A stretch of 64,000 nt of DNA from Viridibacillus arenosi (GCF_001955655.1 NZ_MSPW01000011.1:91857-155856), one strand, 5' to 3'. Shown: positions 25,844 to 35,881, numbered from the stretch's first letter. Numbers and translations are program-made. The notes: a model not told the origin generated them from the letters alone.

Positions 25844-26314
25844 TTGAGTCTTGAAAAAGACGGTGGTATAAGGTCTGAAAAGTTATTACATTCGTTTTGG
25901 CATGTGAACCATTGTATTAGGAGAATAGTGCAAAGAACCGCATTAGAAAATGATCTTACGATTCCTCAATATGCTCTATTAATAACGCTCGCACCATTTG
26001 AAGAGATGACTCAAAAACAGTTAGGGAAAGCAACTTTTTTTCCGAAAAGTACATTAAGTCAAGCTGTTGAGGGACTTGTGCAGGCTGAATTGATTCAGAG
26101 AAATCCTGTAGAAGATAATAGACGTGAAATGCTGTTGACCCTTAGTGATAAAGGTCAATTGCTTTATAACAAGATACAAAGCCAAGAGAGTAGTATACTC
26201 CAAGCTTTTGAGTCAGCGACTAATTCACTTAGTGAAAAACAATACGATGATCTTCTAACATCACAGCGCCAAATAATCACGTTATTAGAAGAGGCTATAG
26301 AAAGAGGAGAATGA
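25844..26314 (+). CDS. MarR-family transcriptional regulator
   Basis: A 156-residue winged-helix dimeric repressor. The wHTH (about 50-110) contains MTQKQLGKATFFPKSTLSQA as recognition region and DNRREMLLTLSDKG as wing, both typical for MarR. Start is TTG with AAAGGAGTGGGGG upstream. It is the first gene of a three-gene operon with two ABC exporter half-transporters, the usual arrangement of drug-inducible exporters, so it probably represses the operon until ligand binds. Confidence 0.93.
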   Translation: MSLEKDGGIRSEKLLHSFWHVNHCIRRIVQRTALENDLTIPQYALLITLAPFEEMTQKQLGKATFFPKSTLSQAVEGLVQAELIQRNPVEDNRREMLLTLSDKGQLLYNKIQSQESSILQAFESATNSLSEKQYDDLLTSQRQIITLLEEAIERGE

Positions 26315-26319
26315 TTTAA

Positions 26320-28044
26320 GTGCTTAAACTACTCAAAAACCTAACAGTTTATAAGTGGATTGTTCTAGCGGTGGTTGGACTTGTATTCGTTCAATCCATG
26401 GCTGATTTGTATTTACCTACTCTAATGTCAGATATTATTGATAAGGGAGTAGTAGTAGGTGATAAGAATTATATTTTGAAAATCGGTGGATTAATGCTTT
26501 TAGTGGCTGCACTTGGAGTGGGTGCATCGATTGTTGCAAGTTATTACTCATCAAAAGCTGCAATGGGTTTTGGTCGTGATGTCCGACGAAAAGTGTTTAA
26601 TCATGTTGAAGAATTTTCACTGCAAGATTTTGATGAAGTTGGAACAGCATCACTGATTACACGAACAACAAATGATATAACTCAAGTACAGCAAGTAGTG
26701 ATCATGTTACTAAGAATGGTTGTAAGTGCACCGATTATGTTTGTTGGTGGATTAATAATGGCTTTATCAAAGGATGCAAAATTATCGCTTATTATCGTAG
26801 CAACAATCCCTGTACTAATGGGAGCAGTTATTCTCATTATGACAAAAGGAATACCGCTATTTAAATTAGTGCAAACACGTTTAGATCGTTTGAATTTAGT
26901 TTTACGAGAAAATTTAACAGGTATACGCGTTATCCGTGCTTTTAATCGTGAAAAGCAAGAAAAGGTTCGTTTGCAAAAGGCAAATATAGATTTAATGGAT
27001 GTTTCTATCAAAGTCAATAAAGTAATGGCATTTTTAATGCCTGTTATGATGCTAGTAATGAATTTAACAGTTGTTGCTATCATTTGGTTTGGTGGAATTC
27101 GTATCGATAATGGTGGTATGCAGATCGGGGACTTGATGGCATTTATTCAATACGTCATGCAAATCATGTTCGCCCTTGTTATGGCATCAATGATGTTTGT
27201 TATGATTCCGAGAGCTGCAGTGTCCGCTAAACGTATTAATGAAGTATTAGATAAGAAACCAACTATACTTAATGAAGGAGCCAAAGCAGTAGACCAAGAG
27301 CGAGGAACACTTGAATTTAATAACGTCTCTTTTACTTACCCAGGAGCAGAAGAACCTGTGTTATCTAATATTAGTTTCCGTGCTAAGTCAGGTGAAATTA
27401 CTGCAATCATTGGGGGAACCGGTGCTGGGAAATCAACACTCGTGAATCTAATTCCACGTTTTTATGATGTTACTAGTGGAACGATTCGAGTAAATGGTGT
27501 AGATCTAAAAGAGACATCAACCGATGAGGTACGTTCTAAGATTGGTTATGTACCGCAAAAAGCACTTCTCTTTACAGGTACGATTGCTGAAAATATTCGC
27601 TTTGGTAAAGAAGATGCCACGCAAGAAGAGATTGAACATGCGGCGCGCATAGCCCAAGCAGAAGACTTTATAAGTAAAATGGAAAATGGTTATGAATCTG
27701 AAATTTCTCAAGGCGGTTCTAATGTATCGGGTGGTCAAAAACAACGACTTTCAATAGCAAGAGCATTAGTCAGAAAACCGGATATTTATATATTCGATGA
27801 TAGCTTTTCAGCACTTGATTACAAAACAGATGCAAGTCTACGAGCTGCATTAAAAGAAGAAACTAAGAATGCAACAATGCTACTCGTTGCTCAGCGCGTT
27901 AGTACCGTAGTTAATGCTGATCGAATCATCGTTTTAGATAAAGGCGAAATAGCTGGGATAGGTACACATAAAGAATTACTTGAAGAAAATGAAGTTTATC
28001 GTGAAATTGTTAAATCACAGCTCTCAGAGGAGGAAATCGCATGA
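26320..28044 (+). CDS. ABC exporter half-transporter, degenerate-site subunit (BmrC/EfrA-like)
   Basis: Fusion of a six-helix ABC_membrane domain (about 1-310) and an ATPase domain, 574 residues. Walker A GGTGAGKST (about 367-375), signature VSGGQKQR, Walker B IYIFDDSFSALD and H-loop position VAQRVSTV. The catalytic Glu after Walker B is Asp and the switch His is Gln, the signature of the degenerate-site partner in heterodimeric exporters such as BmrCD or EfrAB. Start is GTG with AGAGGAGA upstream, 5 bases after the MarR stop. It overlaps its partner gene by 4 bases. Confidence 0.92.
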   Translation: MLKLLKNLTVYKWIVLAVVGLVFVQSMADLYLPTLMSDIIDKGVVVGDKNYILKIGGLMLLVAALGVGASIVASYYSSKAAMGFGRDVRRKVFNHVEEFSLQDFDEVGTASLITRTTNDITQVQQVVIMLLRMVVSAPIMFVGGLIMALSKDAKLSLIIVATIPVLMGAVILIMTKGIPLFKLVQTRLDRLNLVLRENLTGIRVIRAFNREKQEKVRLQKANIDLMDVSIKVNKVMAFLMPVMMLVMNLTVVAIIWFGGIRIDNGGMQIGDLMAFIQYVMQIMFALVMASMMFVMIPRAAVSAKRINEVLDKKPTILNEGAKAVDQERGTLEFNNVSFTYPGAEEPVLSNISFRAKSGEITAIIGGTGAGKSTLVNLIPRFYDVTSGTIRVNGVDLKETSTDEVRSKIGYVPQKALLFTGTIAENIRFGKEDATQEEIEHAARIAQAEDFISKMENGYESEISQGGSNVSGGQKQRLSIARALVRKPDIYIFDDSFSALDYKTDASLRAALKEETKNATMLLVAQRVSTVVNADRIIVLDKGEIAGIGTHKELLEENEVYREIVKSQLSEEEIA

Positions 28045-29900
28045 GTAAGCATAAAAAAACGCAACCTCAAGGCGGCGGTCCAATGGGGCATGGCGGTGGT
28101 CATATGATGATGGCAGGGCAAAAAGCTAAGAATTTTAAAGGTACGTTTAGACGTTTACTTAGCTTTTTAAAACCACATCGTAATCGACTAATCGTCGTAT
28201 TTTTAGCAGCAATTATGAGTACTGTTTTCATGGTTGTGGGGCCGAAGATAATGGGGAATGCAATCACTGAATTATTTGAAGGGGCATATAGCAAATTCAA
28301 AGGAGTACCAGGAGCAGAAATCGACTTCCATGCTATTGGACAGTTGTTACTGTTACTTGCGGGACTTTATGTAATTAGTAGTTTGTTTTCGTATATTCAA
28401 CAGTATATTATGTCTAGTGTCGCTCAAAAGACAGTTTATGATTTAAGAACAGAAATCAATGAAAAGCTAGAGAAGCTTCCATTGAAATATTATGACGGAC
28501 GTGCAAATGGAGAGACTTTAAGTAGAGTAACAAATGACATTGATACAATTGGCAGTACGCTACAGCAAAGTGTGACACAATTCATCACTTCGATCGTAAC
28601 CATAATAGGGATTATTATCATGATGTTAACAATCAGCCCGTTGTTGACGTTAATATCAATTGTAAGCCTACCTCTTTCAATTTTCGTTATTAAACCAATT
28701 TTGAAAAGGTCCCAAAAACATTTTGCAGATCAACAAAAAACACTTGGCCAGTTAAATGGTCATATTGAAGAAATGTATACAGGCCACCAAGTCGTTAAAG
28801 TATTTGGACATGAGAAAAAAGCAGTCGCAGAATTCGATGAAGTAAATGAAAAATTATATCAAGCAGGTCGTAAAGCACAATTTATCTCGGGAATGATCAT
28901 GCCATTAATGTCTTTCATCGGGAATTTAAGTTATGTCATCATTAGTGTTGTTGGTGGTATTTTAGTAACGCAGCGTGCGATTTCAATCGGGGATATACAA
29001 GCATTTATTACGTATACTCGACAGTTTACCCAGCCTATTGCACAAACAGCGAACATTGCAAACATTATCCAATCAACAATTGCAGCAGCGGAACGTGTTT
29101 TTGAACTACTAGATGAAGAAGAGGAAGTAAAAGAAGTGACATCTTCTAGTTTAACAAAAGCAAAAGGTGCCGTTACTTTCGAGAATGTTAGTTTCGGATA
29201 TGGCAAGGAACTATTAATAGAAGACATGAATATTGAAGTACTTCCAGGTCAAACAGTTGCCATTGTAGGTCCAACAGGAGCTGGTAAGACGACCCTGATC
29301 AATTTGTTAATGAGATTTTATGAGTTAAATGACGGGAAAATCAAAATAGATGGTATTGATACACGTAACATATCTCGCGAAAACCTCCGCAAAACATTTG
29401 GCATGGTGCTTCAGGATACTTGGCTTTTTAATGGAACAATTAAAGAAAACTTAGCTTTTGGAAAAGAAAATGCGACAGATGAAGAAATATTCTTGGCTGC
29501 CCAAACAGCTCGAGCAGATCACTTCATTCGTACACTTCCAGACGGTTATAATACCGTTTTAAATGAAGAAGCATCAAACATTTCGCAAGGACAAAAGCAG
29601 CTCTTAACTATTGCTCGAGCTGTACTTGCGGATCCTCCGATCATGATTTTAGACGAAGCAACTTCAAGTGTTGATACACGTACAGAATTACTGATCCAAC
29701 AGGCGATGAATCGTTTAATGGAAGGGCGAACTAGCTTTGTTATTGCACATCGTCTTTCCACTATCAGAGACGCTGACTTGATCCTAGTGATGAATCAAGG
29801 TAAAGTGATTGAACAAGGAACACATCAAGATTTGTTAGAAGAAGACGGTTTTTATGCTGACCTTTATAACAGTCAATTTTCAAATAAAAAAGCAATGTAA
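28041..29900 (+). CDS. ABC exporter half-transporter, catalytic subunit (BmrD/EfrB-like)
   Basis: Second half-transporter, 619 residues. A Gly/His/Met-rich N-terminal tail (about 1-30) precedes the six-helix domain (about 45-340) and the ATPase. Walker A GPTGAGKTT, signature ISQGQKQL (altered from LSGGQ), Walker B IMILDEATSSVD with the catalytic Glu, and IAHRLSTI with the switch His. The altered signature faces the partner's degenerate Walker site, as in known heterodimers. ATGA overlap with the partner gene indicates 1:1 coupling. Multidrug export is the family role. Confidence 0.92.
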   Translation: MSKHKKTQPQGGGPMGHGGGHMMMAGQKAKNFKGTFRRLLSFLKPHRNRLIVVFLAAIMSTVFMVVGPKIMGNAITELFEGAYSKFKGVPGAEIDFHAIGQLLLLLAGLYVISSLFSYIQQYIMSSVAQKTVYDLRTEINEKLEKLPLKYYDGRANGETLSRVTNDIDTIGSTLQQSVTQFITSIVTIIGIIIMMLTISPLLTLISIVSLPLSIFVIKPILKRSQKHFADQQKTLGQLNGHIEEMYTGHQVVKVFGHEKKAVAEFDEVNEKLYQAGRKAQFISGMIMPLMSFIGNLSYVIISVVGGILVTQRAISIGDIQAFITYTRQFTQPIAQTANIANIIQSTIAAAERVFELLDEEEEVKEVTSSSLTKAKGAVTFENVSFGYGKELLIEDMNIEVLPGQTVAIVGPTGAGKTTLINLLMRFYELNDGKIKIDGIDTRNISRENLRKTFGMVLQDTWLFNGTIKENLAFGKENATDEEIFLAAQTARADHFIRTLPDGYNTVLNEEASNISQGQKQLLTIARAVLADPPIMILDEATSSVDTRTELLIQQAMNRLMEGRTSFVIAHRLSTIRDADLILVMNQGKVIEQGTHQDLLEEDGFYADLYNSQFSNKKAM

Positions 29901-29907
29901 TAAATGT

Positions 29908-29940
29908 AGCCTTGATTCTAATTTGGAATCAAGGCTTTTA
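29908..29940 (+). terminator. Intrinsic terminator of the MarR-ABC operon
   Basis: Perfect 11-bp stem AGCCTTGATTC / GAATCAAGGCT with a 7-base loop and TTTTA tail. Confidence 0.9.
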
Positions 29941-30073
29941 AAATTTTGAGAACAGAATAGTCAGTAATATTAGAATTGTATAAAATAATAAATAACAATA
30001 TAATAAAAGAATAGCTTAATATATTTGCAGAAATTACAGTCCGAATAACATGAATGAAAAGCGGAGGTAAACA

Positions 30074-30940
30074 ATGAACATTACTTATAAATTATTGTCG
30101 TCAGTAAGCTTTCAAGAAGCACATGAATTATTTAATAGAGGGTTTGAAGGTTATTTATTACCGATGAATTTATCTTTTGAAACATTCATTAGTAAGTTTG
30201 GAAATGAAGGTTTATCTCCATCGCTCTCAGTCGTTGCGTATGATGGTATTGAGCCTGTCGGATTTGTACTGCAGGGAATTAGAGAAGTGGATGGTCAAAA
30301 GGTTTCATGGAATGGTGGAACCGGTATTGTTCCCGAATATCGCGGGAAGAAGTTGGGCTTTTCTTTGATGCAAGAGGCGGAGAAAGTCTTAATGGACAAC
30401 GAAGTTTCTATAGCTACATTGGAAGCACTTTCTGAAAATAGACCAGCCATATCATTATATGAGAAGTGTGGTTACAAAGTAGTTGACGATTTGCTCTTTT
30501 TATCAGCAAATGGGGCATTAGATCATCAATTACCAAATTTAGATGGCTATGAAATTCAAAGAATTCCTGCTGTGCATGCAATAGGTTCAGGATTATTTCC
30601 GGCTATTGTACCTTGGCAAACAGATCCTAGTAACACACCTAAAATAGGTGGAGAAGTTGTGATGATTACAAAGGATGAAGATGTACAGTCTGCATGTCTT
30701 ATTCGGAAAAAATATGTGTTCGGAAATGAAACGGAAGGTATTACATTGTTTCAAGTATCTGAAAATGGTGATGAAGATGTACTAAATGCATTACTTGCGT
30801 ATGCTTTGGAATACGATAAGCCAATAAATCGTACTACTTATAACTTCTTAAAAGGAAACGGACGAGTGATTTCCTTATTAACGAAAAAGGGATTTGAGGA
30901 GACGCCTGTTTCACAAGTATTTATGACAAAAACTTACTAA
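30074..30940 (+). CDS. GNAT-family N-acetyltransferase
   Basis: A 288-residue protein. Residues about 5-145 form a GNAT domain with the acetyl-CoA loop GIVPEYRGKKLGFSLMQEA and a downstream ENRPAISLYEKCGYKVVDD strand-helix. Residues about 150-288 look like a second, degenerate GNAT lobe without a clear CoA loop. Substrate unknown. GGAGG precedes the ATG and a terminator follows, so it is monocistronic. Confidence 0.88.
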   Translation: MNITYKLLSSVSFQEAHELFNRGFEGYLLPMNLSFETFISKFGNEGLSPSLSVVAYDGIEPVGFVLQGIREVDGQKVSWNGGTGIVPEYRGKKLGFSLMQEAEKVLMDNEVSIATLEALSENRPAISLYEKCGYKVVDDLLFLSANGALDHQLPNLDGYEIQRIPAVHAIGSGLFPAIVPWQTDPSNTPKIGGEVVMITKDEDVQSACLIRKKYVFGNETEGITLFQVSENGDEDVLNALLAYALEYDKPINRTTYNFLKGNGRVISLLTKKGFEETPVSQVFMTKTY

Positions 30941-30944
30941 CTTA

Positions 30945-30984
30945 CCTGTTCAACTTTTAATAAATTGATTGAACAAGGTTTTTT
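30945..30984 (+). terminator. Intrinsic terminator after the GNAT gene
   Basis: Stem CCTGTTCAA / TTGAACAAGG with one bulge and a TTTTTT tail. Confidence 0.75.
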
Positions 30985-31001
30985 AATCGCTTTTATGAAA
31001 C

Positions 31002-31031
31002 AAGCCCTTCAATCAACAGATTGAAGGGCTT
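31002..31031 (-). terminator. Terminator of the RND pump gene
   Basis: Perfect 13-bp stem AAGCCCTTCAATC / GATTGAAGGGCTT with a 4-base loop, directly after the RND stop codon; on the minus strand it exits into GTTTC. Confidence 0.82.
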
Positions 31032-31041
31032 GTTTGTTATG

Positions 31042-34000
31042 TTAAACAGATTCATTCATTTCGCTTGCTTGTTCTCTTTGCTGCCTTTTTGCTTTTCGGA
31101 AGTGAAGAGTCTCGTAAATAACGGGAATCACCACAAGTGTCAGCAATGTGGCCATTGTTAAACCGCCAATTACGACGATTGCAAGACTACTGGAAACTAA
31201 GCTAGTTGACTCTGCTTTTTTAAATAATAATGGAATCATAGCACATACTGTCGCCATAGCGGTCATTAAAATTGGACGCATTCTTGTAGCTGCTGCTTCT
31301 ACTAGTGCATCGCGAATAATCATTGTTTTTTCATTTTGTTTGACACGATCTAGCAAAACAATCGCGTTCGTAACTACAATTCCAATTAACATTAAGGCAC
31401 CAAGTAATGCCGTAACATCTACCGTAATTCCACTAATCAATAGGCCGAGAATCGCACCGATTGCTGCTAATGGAAGTGAACATAATATTGCAATTGGTGC
31501 ACGGAATGTCTTAAAGGTTACAACCATAATTAAGAACACGATTCCTATTGATACAAGCATAGTGATAAATAAATCAGAGAAATCGTCTGCTTGTTGAGCA
31601 CTTGCACCGCCAATATATACGTTTACTCCAGCTGGAATCTTCATTCCCTTTACATCTTTCTTACCAAAGATAGTTTTAGTAATCTCTTCATTGACCTTTG
31701 ATAGATGCTCAGGATCAACACTAGCGGTAATACGTACATATGAATTTCCATCTTTATGGATTATGTTTGTTGGCTTCTCTTCTTGTTTTAACTTTGCTAC
31801 TTTAGATAAAGGCGCCATTCCTGTAGGAGTAGCAACTAACATCTTGTTTAATTCATCTTTCGTTTTTGGGTTCAGGAGAGGCTCTAACATAATTGTAGTT
31901 GGTTGTGAACCAATCGTTGCCATTCCTATAGGCGTTCGATTTAGAAAAACACCTAATTGCTGAGAAATTTGCGTTGCGCTTCCTTCAGCAGCATTCACTT
32001 TAAAAGAATAGACCATTTTTTTGTCATCCTGATTGGTTGTTACCTTATCAATACCTTTTATTCCTTCGATTTTTTCTTTTACATTAGTTGCAGTTTTTTC
32101 AATTTGATTTAAATCATCACCCATAACATCAATCGTAATTGGTGAAGATGAACCTGACATAAAGGAAGCTGTTTCTACTGTTAGTTCTGCACCCACATAC
32201 TCATTCTTTTGTTTTTCTAGTCTTTCAAGCATTTTTTCTGTATCTTTACTATCCTTTAACATGATCATGATTGTTGCAAGCGTTGGAGAATTAACCCCGC
32301 CAAATCTCGCGGCATCTTCTGTATTACCAAGCTGTGTATATTCATATTCCACTTCATCCTGAGAGTGAATGTAATCTTCAAGGCGAAGTGTATTTTCTTT
32401 TACTTTTTCAAGTGGTGTATCATTTGGATATTCTAAAGTTGCCTGTATGAAATCAGCTGTCGATTTATCAATCTCTCCCTTAGGCATTGCAAAATAAGTC
32501 CCAATTGAACCTGCAAATAATAATAAAGAAAGTAGATATACAACCCATTTATGGTTTAGTGTCCATGTTAATAAGCGAGAAAAACGTACTGCTGGCTTAT
32601 GCGAAGCAAGTTTACTATTTTTCAATAAGGATGAACTCATCAACGGTACAACTGTGACTGCAACAATTAATGAAGCGAGTAAAGAATATGTGATCGTCAA
32701 GGCAAATGGCATTAAAAAGTCTTGTAAACTGCCACTAACTAATCCTATTGGTAAGAAGACGGCAACAGTTGTTAGTGTAGAAGCTAATATAGCTGTTCCT
32801 ACTTCTTTTGTCGCTTCTACAATAAGACTTACTGAGAATTTTTCGTTTTGCATTTTCCGGAAAATGTTTTCTATTACGACGATACTATCGTCAACAAGCC
32901 TTCCAACAGCCACAGCTACTCCACCTAATGTCAAAATGTTTAACGAGACTCCTGACATCCATAGCAGAAACAGTGTAAAAGCTAGAGAAAGCGGTATGGA
33001 GACAATCGTAATAAATGTTGAACGTAGGTTTCTTAGAAATAGTACAATTACTATGGTCGCGAATAGTGCGCCTAATAATACTTCTTTCATCATTGTATTT
33101 ACGGAACCTTCTATCATATCGGCTGTCGACATAATAACATCACTTTGGACGTTATGATATTGTTTATTCATTTTCTTTGTTACTTCGGCAATTTCTTTCC
33201 CTGTACTTACTGCGTTTGCATTACTTTGTTTCGTCATAATAAGAATCAACGCATCTTTACCGTTTACGCGAGTAAGAGTAGTAGTTGGCTTTTTAATGCT
33301 TACTTTTGCGACATCCGCCAGTTTGACATCTGGAGCAATGGAAAGTTGTTGGATGTCTTTCAAAGAATTCAATTTTCCAATGATTTTGATGTTACTGGCC
33401 TTGTCGTCAATCGTTTTTTCCCCGACTGAAGCAGAAAGGTTTTGATCTTGGAGTATTGTCATAATATTCTCAAGTGATAATTGTTTTTCTGCTAATAGCG
33501 TATTATTTATTTTTATAGAAACATATGAACTTTCTGTACCAAACGCTTGCACATCTGCGACACCTTTAATATCTTTATACATTGGAATGATTTTTTTCTT
33601 AGCAAATTCGCTGTTTCTTTTTGTTAATCCATCCTTAAAAGTAATAGAAACATCTGCAATCGGAATCATGGATGTATTAAGCTGAATGATTGAAGGTTTC
33701 TGTACATTCTTTGGTAATGTGACGGTAGAAAGAGCTTCTTGCACTTCCTGCTTGGCATCTTTCATATTGGTTTTTGATTCAAATAATATATCGATTTGTG
33801 AAAATCCATCACCTGTTGTAGAGAAATAATCTTTTTTACCTTTGACAGAACTCACTGCGGTTTCAATTGGGGTTGTGACCTGTTGCTCCATCGAATTAGA
33901 ATCGACTCCTTGCCCCAGTGCAATTATTGTTATTTGCGGTTGATCGGCGGGTGGCAAAAACTCCATTGGTAATTTGAAATAACTAACAGTACCTAGTAGT

Positions 34001-34068
34001 AAGACAAGGATTGTAACTAATGTTATGGCCGCTTTATTCTTGAAGGACCATTTAGTAAAGATAGACAT
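31042..34068 (-). CDS. RND-family efflux permease (SwrC/AcrB-like)
   Basis: A 1008-residue inner-membrane pump with the RND layout: helix 1, a large external loop, helices 2-7, a second external loop and helices 8-12. GRLVDDSIVVIENIFRKM in helix 4 carries the paired Asp of the proton relay and IVTNAIVLLDRV is its helix 10 counterpart. No membrane-fusion or outer-membrane partner gene is adjacent, as for SwrC (YerP) of Gram-positives, which exports surfactin-type lipopeptides and other amphiphiles. I start at ATG 34068 (MSIFTKWSFKNK) because AAAGGAGA lies 8 bases upstream; the frame continues 19 codons further back without support. Confidence 0.9.
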   Translation of the reverse strand: MSIFTKWSFKNKAAITLVTILVLLLGTVSYFKLPMEFLPPADQPQITIIALGQGVDSNSMEQQVTTPIETAVSSVKGKKDYFSTTGDGFSQIDILFESKTNMKDAKQEVQEALSTVTLPKNVQKPSIIQLNTSMIPIADVSITFKDGLTKRNSEFAKKKIIPMYKDIKGVADVQAFGTESSYVSIKINNTLLAEKQLSLENIMTILQDQNLSASVGEKTIDDKASNIKIIGKLNSLKDIQQLSIAPDVKLADVAKVSIKKPTTTLTRVNGKDALILIMTKQSNANAVSTGKEIAEVTKKMNKQYHNVQSDVIMSTADMIEGSVNTMMKEVLLGALFATIVIVLFLRNLRSTFITIVSIPLSLAFTLFLLWMSGVSLNILTLGGVAVAVGRLVDDSIVVIENIFRKMQNEKFSVSLIVEATKEVGTAILASTLTTVAVFLPIGLVSGSLQDFLMPFALTITYSLLASLIVAVTVVPLMSSSLLKNSKLASHKPAVRFSRLLTWTLNHKWVVYLLSLLLFAGSIGTYFAMPKGEIDKSTADFIQATLEYPNDTPLEKVKENTLRLEDYIHSQDEVEYEYTQLGNTEDAARFGGVNSPTLATIMIMLKDSKDTEKMLERLEKQKNEYVGAELTVETASFMSGSSSPITIDVMGDDLNQIEKTATNVKEKIEGIKGIDKVTTNQDDKKMVYSFKVNAAEGSATQISQQLGVFLNRTPIGMATIGSQPTTIMLEPLLNPKTKDELNKMLVATPTGMAPLSKVAKLKQEEKPTNIIHKDGNSYVRITASVDPEHLSKVNEEITKTIFGKKDVKGMKIPAGVNVYIGGASAQQADDFSDLFITMLVSIGIVFLIMVVTFKTFRAPIAILCSLPLAAIGAILGLLISGITVDVTALLGALMLIGIVVTNAIVLLDRVKQNEKTMIIRDALVEAAATRMRPILMTAMATVCAMIPLLFKKAESTSLVSSSLAIVVIGGLTMATLLTLVVIPVIYETLHFRKAKRQQREQASEMNESV

Positions 34069-34586
34069 ATTAAAAAAATCTCCTTTCACATGCTCATCCA
34101 TTTTTTTATAGCTCATTTTCAACATTAATATTTCTCGCTTTATTTGCGTCGTTCCTCCTGTAAGTAATTGTAAGTCATTGGAATTTTAAGGATAATAGAC
34201 CAGAGTTGGTGGTTTTTCTACGTCTTAAGACTGATTTTGAATCAACAGAGGGATTGATTACAGATTAAATGATTCTAAATTTGAACGTACATATTTAAAT
34301 AATAAGAAAAATAGTTATTTTTTATAAAAGTCTGGTACTCACCCAATTGAATCATAGTGATCAGAACGAAATTTGGAAGGTAGACTATTTTAGTACTTGG
34401 AAACAAATTATTTAAAAACTAACCAACTTAAAAAGTTAACCTGTATTAAGAGAGCATTAAAATCATGTTGCTGTTGACTTTCCTTTGAAATAGTAGAAAG
34501 TAAATATCAAATGTCTAATATAGAGAACTATAATTACAGAATTAGAGAAATAGTATAATCGTAATTCATTTAATTCTAATACCATT
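34069..34586. other. Intergenic region without a recognised gene
   Basis: About 520 AT-rich bases between two minus-strand genes. No open frame with a binding site and no clear hairpin seen, apart from the terminator at its right edge. It should contain the promoter of the RND gene. Confidence 0.5.
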
Positions 34587-34623
34587 AAAAAGACTTGATC
34601 CCACAGAGGGGTCAAGTCTTTTT
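34587..34623 (-). terminator. Terminator of the 73-residue membrane protein gene
   Basis: Stem AAAAAGACTTGA-CCC / GGG-TCAAGTCTTTTT, A-run on one side and T-run on the other; placed just after the minus-strand stop. Confidence 0.88.
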
Positions 34624-34644
34624 ACATATTGGAACATATGAGGT

Positions 34645-34866
34645 CTACACAATGAGGGCAACAATCGCGATAGCAACCATAAGAACACAAAAACCTATGA
34701 GCGTATAGCCGATTACACGAATTCCTTTTGGTTGTTGTTGTATATGGGGTTTCTTATGAGATGGAGCGCCCATTATTTGATTATCAGATTCCATCGGATC
34801 GAATATTGTATCTTCATCATTTAATGTATTTGATTCATCTTGAATAATTTGATTTTTTTCTTCCAT
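34645..34866 (-). CDS. Small tail-anchored membrane protein
   Basis: A 73-residue protein with an acidic N-terminal half (DESNTLNDEDTIFDPMESD), a Gln/Pro-rich linker and one C-terminal helix (VIGYTLIGFCVLMVAIAIVA). The strong AAAGGAGGTAA before the ATG and the terminator after the stop support a real gene. No family recognised. The topology suggests a cytosolic acidic arm held at the membrane. Confidence 0.65.
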   Translation of the reverse strand: MEEKNQIIQDESNTLNDEDTIFDPMESDNQIMGAPSHKKPHIQQQPKGIRVIGYTLIGFCVLMVAIAIVALIV

Positions 34867-35217
34867 AACATTACCTCCTTTTAAAGGTTGTAATAAAAAT
34901 GACTCGAATTATTACCAATTTATTCAACTACACACATAATTATATTGCTTGAAAGCGTTAATTATAAGTAAATATCCTTGTTGAATAGGAGTATCTTTTT
35001 ATATTGAAGTATGAGTAAAACAAAAATGAAATTAAAGCTACTTATTTTACTAAAGGGTCAGGTCATTTGAACAAGAGAAGGAGGAAAAGAGTGAAAAAAA
35101 TTTTGAATATATGGTAATATTTGAAACGTTCATTCCTTCCTTACGTATATATTAGAAATGATGTTGAAACATTCATATATCACGGATTGTAAATGTGTGA
35201 AAAAAGGAGGAATAGAA
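34867..35217. other. Intergenic region with a dispersed-repeat copy
   Basis: About 350 bases. It holds repeat copy A (35049-35071) and the leader of the lipoprotein gene. An in-frame ATG at 35158 has no binding site. Confidence 0.5.
35049..35071 (+). repeat. Dispersed hairpin repeat, copy A
   Basis: Core ACTAAAGGGTCAGGTCATTT, matching the AACTAAAGGGGCAGGTTAGT core seen at 35.8, 36.2, 38.8 and 39.8 kb. Lies about 150 bases upstream of the lipoprotein gene. Confidence 0.5.
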
Positions 35218-35634
35218 TTGAAAAAGATGATTCGATTATTTTTAAGTTTTAGTTTAATCCTTTTATTAGCAGCGTGTTCAGAAGATGTTACTCAATATGA
35301 AGCAAAGGCTAGTGATTTTGAAGATGTGGGCTTTGTATATAATAATGACTTAACTATTGTAGTAATTGGTGAAGAATTAGTGATTTTTGGTTTTGTTTCT
35401 AAGTATGATCCTGAAAGGAAAACAATTATAGATAAATTATCTAAATCAGCTAATGCCGTTCAGGGAGAGTTTAATGAAAAGAGATATAAGAATGTAAAAA
35501 TTAAAACAAAAAAAGATAAGTATTATATTACTGCTGACGATGGTTTATCACTTGAGTTTCAAAAAATTGGAGAAAGGATTATAGTTGATGAAGTAGGTGC
35601 GGAATATTTTACAAACAAATATCCAGAAAAATAA
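35218..35634 (+). CDS. Putative lipoprotein of unknown function
   Basis: A 138-residue protein with a lipoprotein signal: KKMIRLFLSF, hydrophobic stretch, then LLLAACS lipobox with the modified Cys at about residue 19. The mature part is a small strand-rich domain (DVGFVYNNDLTIVVIGEEL) with a Lys-rich middle. I start at TTG 35218 because AAAGGAGG lies 8 bases upstream and the signal begins there; the frame is open from 35158. No family recognised. First of a series of small genes each preceded by a repeat copy. Confidence 0.7.
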   Translation: MKKMIRLFLSFSLILLLAACSEDVTQYEAKASDFEDVGFVYNNDLTIVVIGEELVIFGFVSKYDPERKTIIDKLSKSANAVQGEFNEKRYKNVKIKTKKDKYYITADDGLSLEFQKIGERIIVDEVGAEYFTNKYPEK

Positions 35635-35724
35635 AATTCAATTGAAATTATATCTATAGTAAAAATAAAGAGTTTATCCAGCTACTTAAAAGATAAATAC
35701 TAAATGTTCTAGTTGAACAAAAGG

Positions 35725-35806
35725 GGGCTTGAGTTGAAGATTACAGGGCTGGTCAGACGGCTCTATTTTCTTCTTCAACTTAAGGGGCAGGTTAGTTGTA
35801 GAAGAT
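35725..35806 (+). repeat. Dispersed hairpin repeat, copy B (full length)
   Basis: About 80 bases. It begins with GGGCTTGAGTTGAAGATTAC (35725-35744), shared almost exactly with copy C, and ends with the core AACTTAAGGGGCAGGTTAGT (35777-35796). TCTTCAACT before the core pairs with AGTTG..GAAGA after it, giving a hairpin with the conserved GGGGCAGG in the loop. Confidence 0.65.
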
Positions 35807-35881
35807 GAAAACAATTGAAAGTTAATAACATAAGAAGTTTTTTTGAATTAGTTTACATATATCTAAAGGAGAGGTTTTCAA

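Noticed and set aside
31148..33157. Several long plus-strand frames opposite the RND pump gene
   Set aside because: All are antisense shadows of the RND gene, whose motifs and start site are clear.
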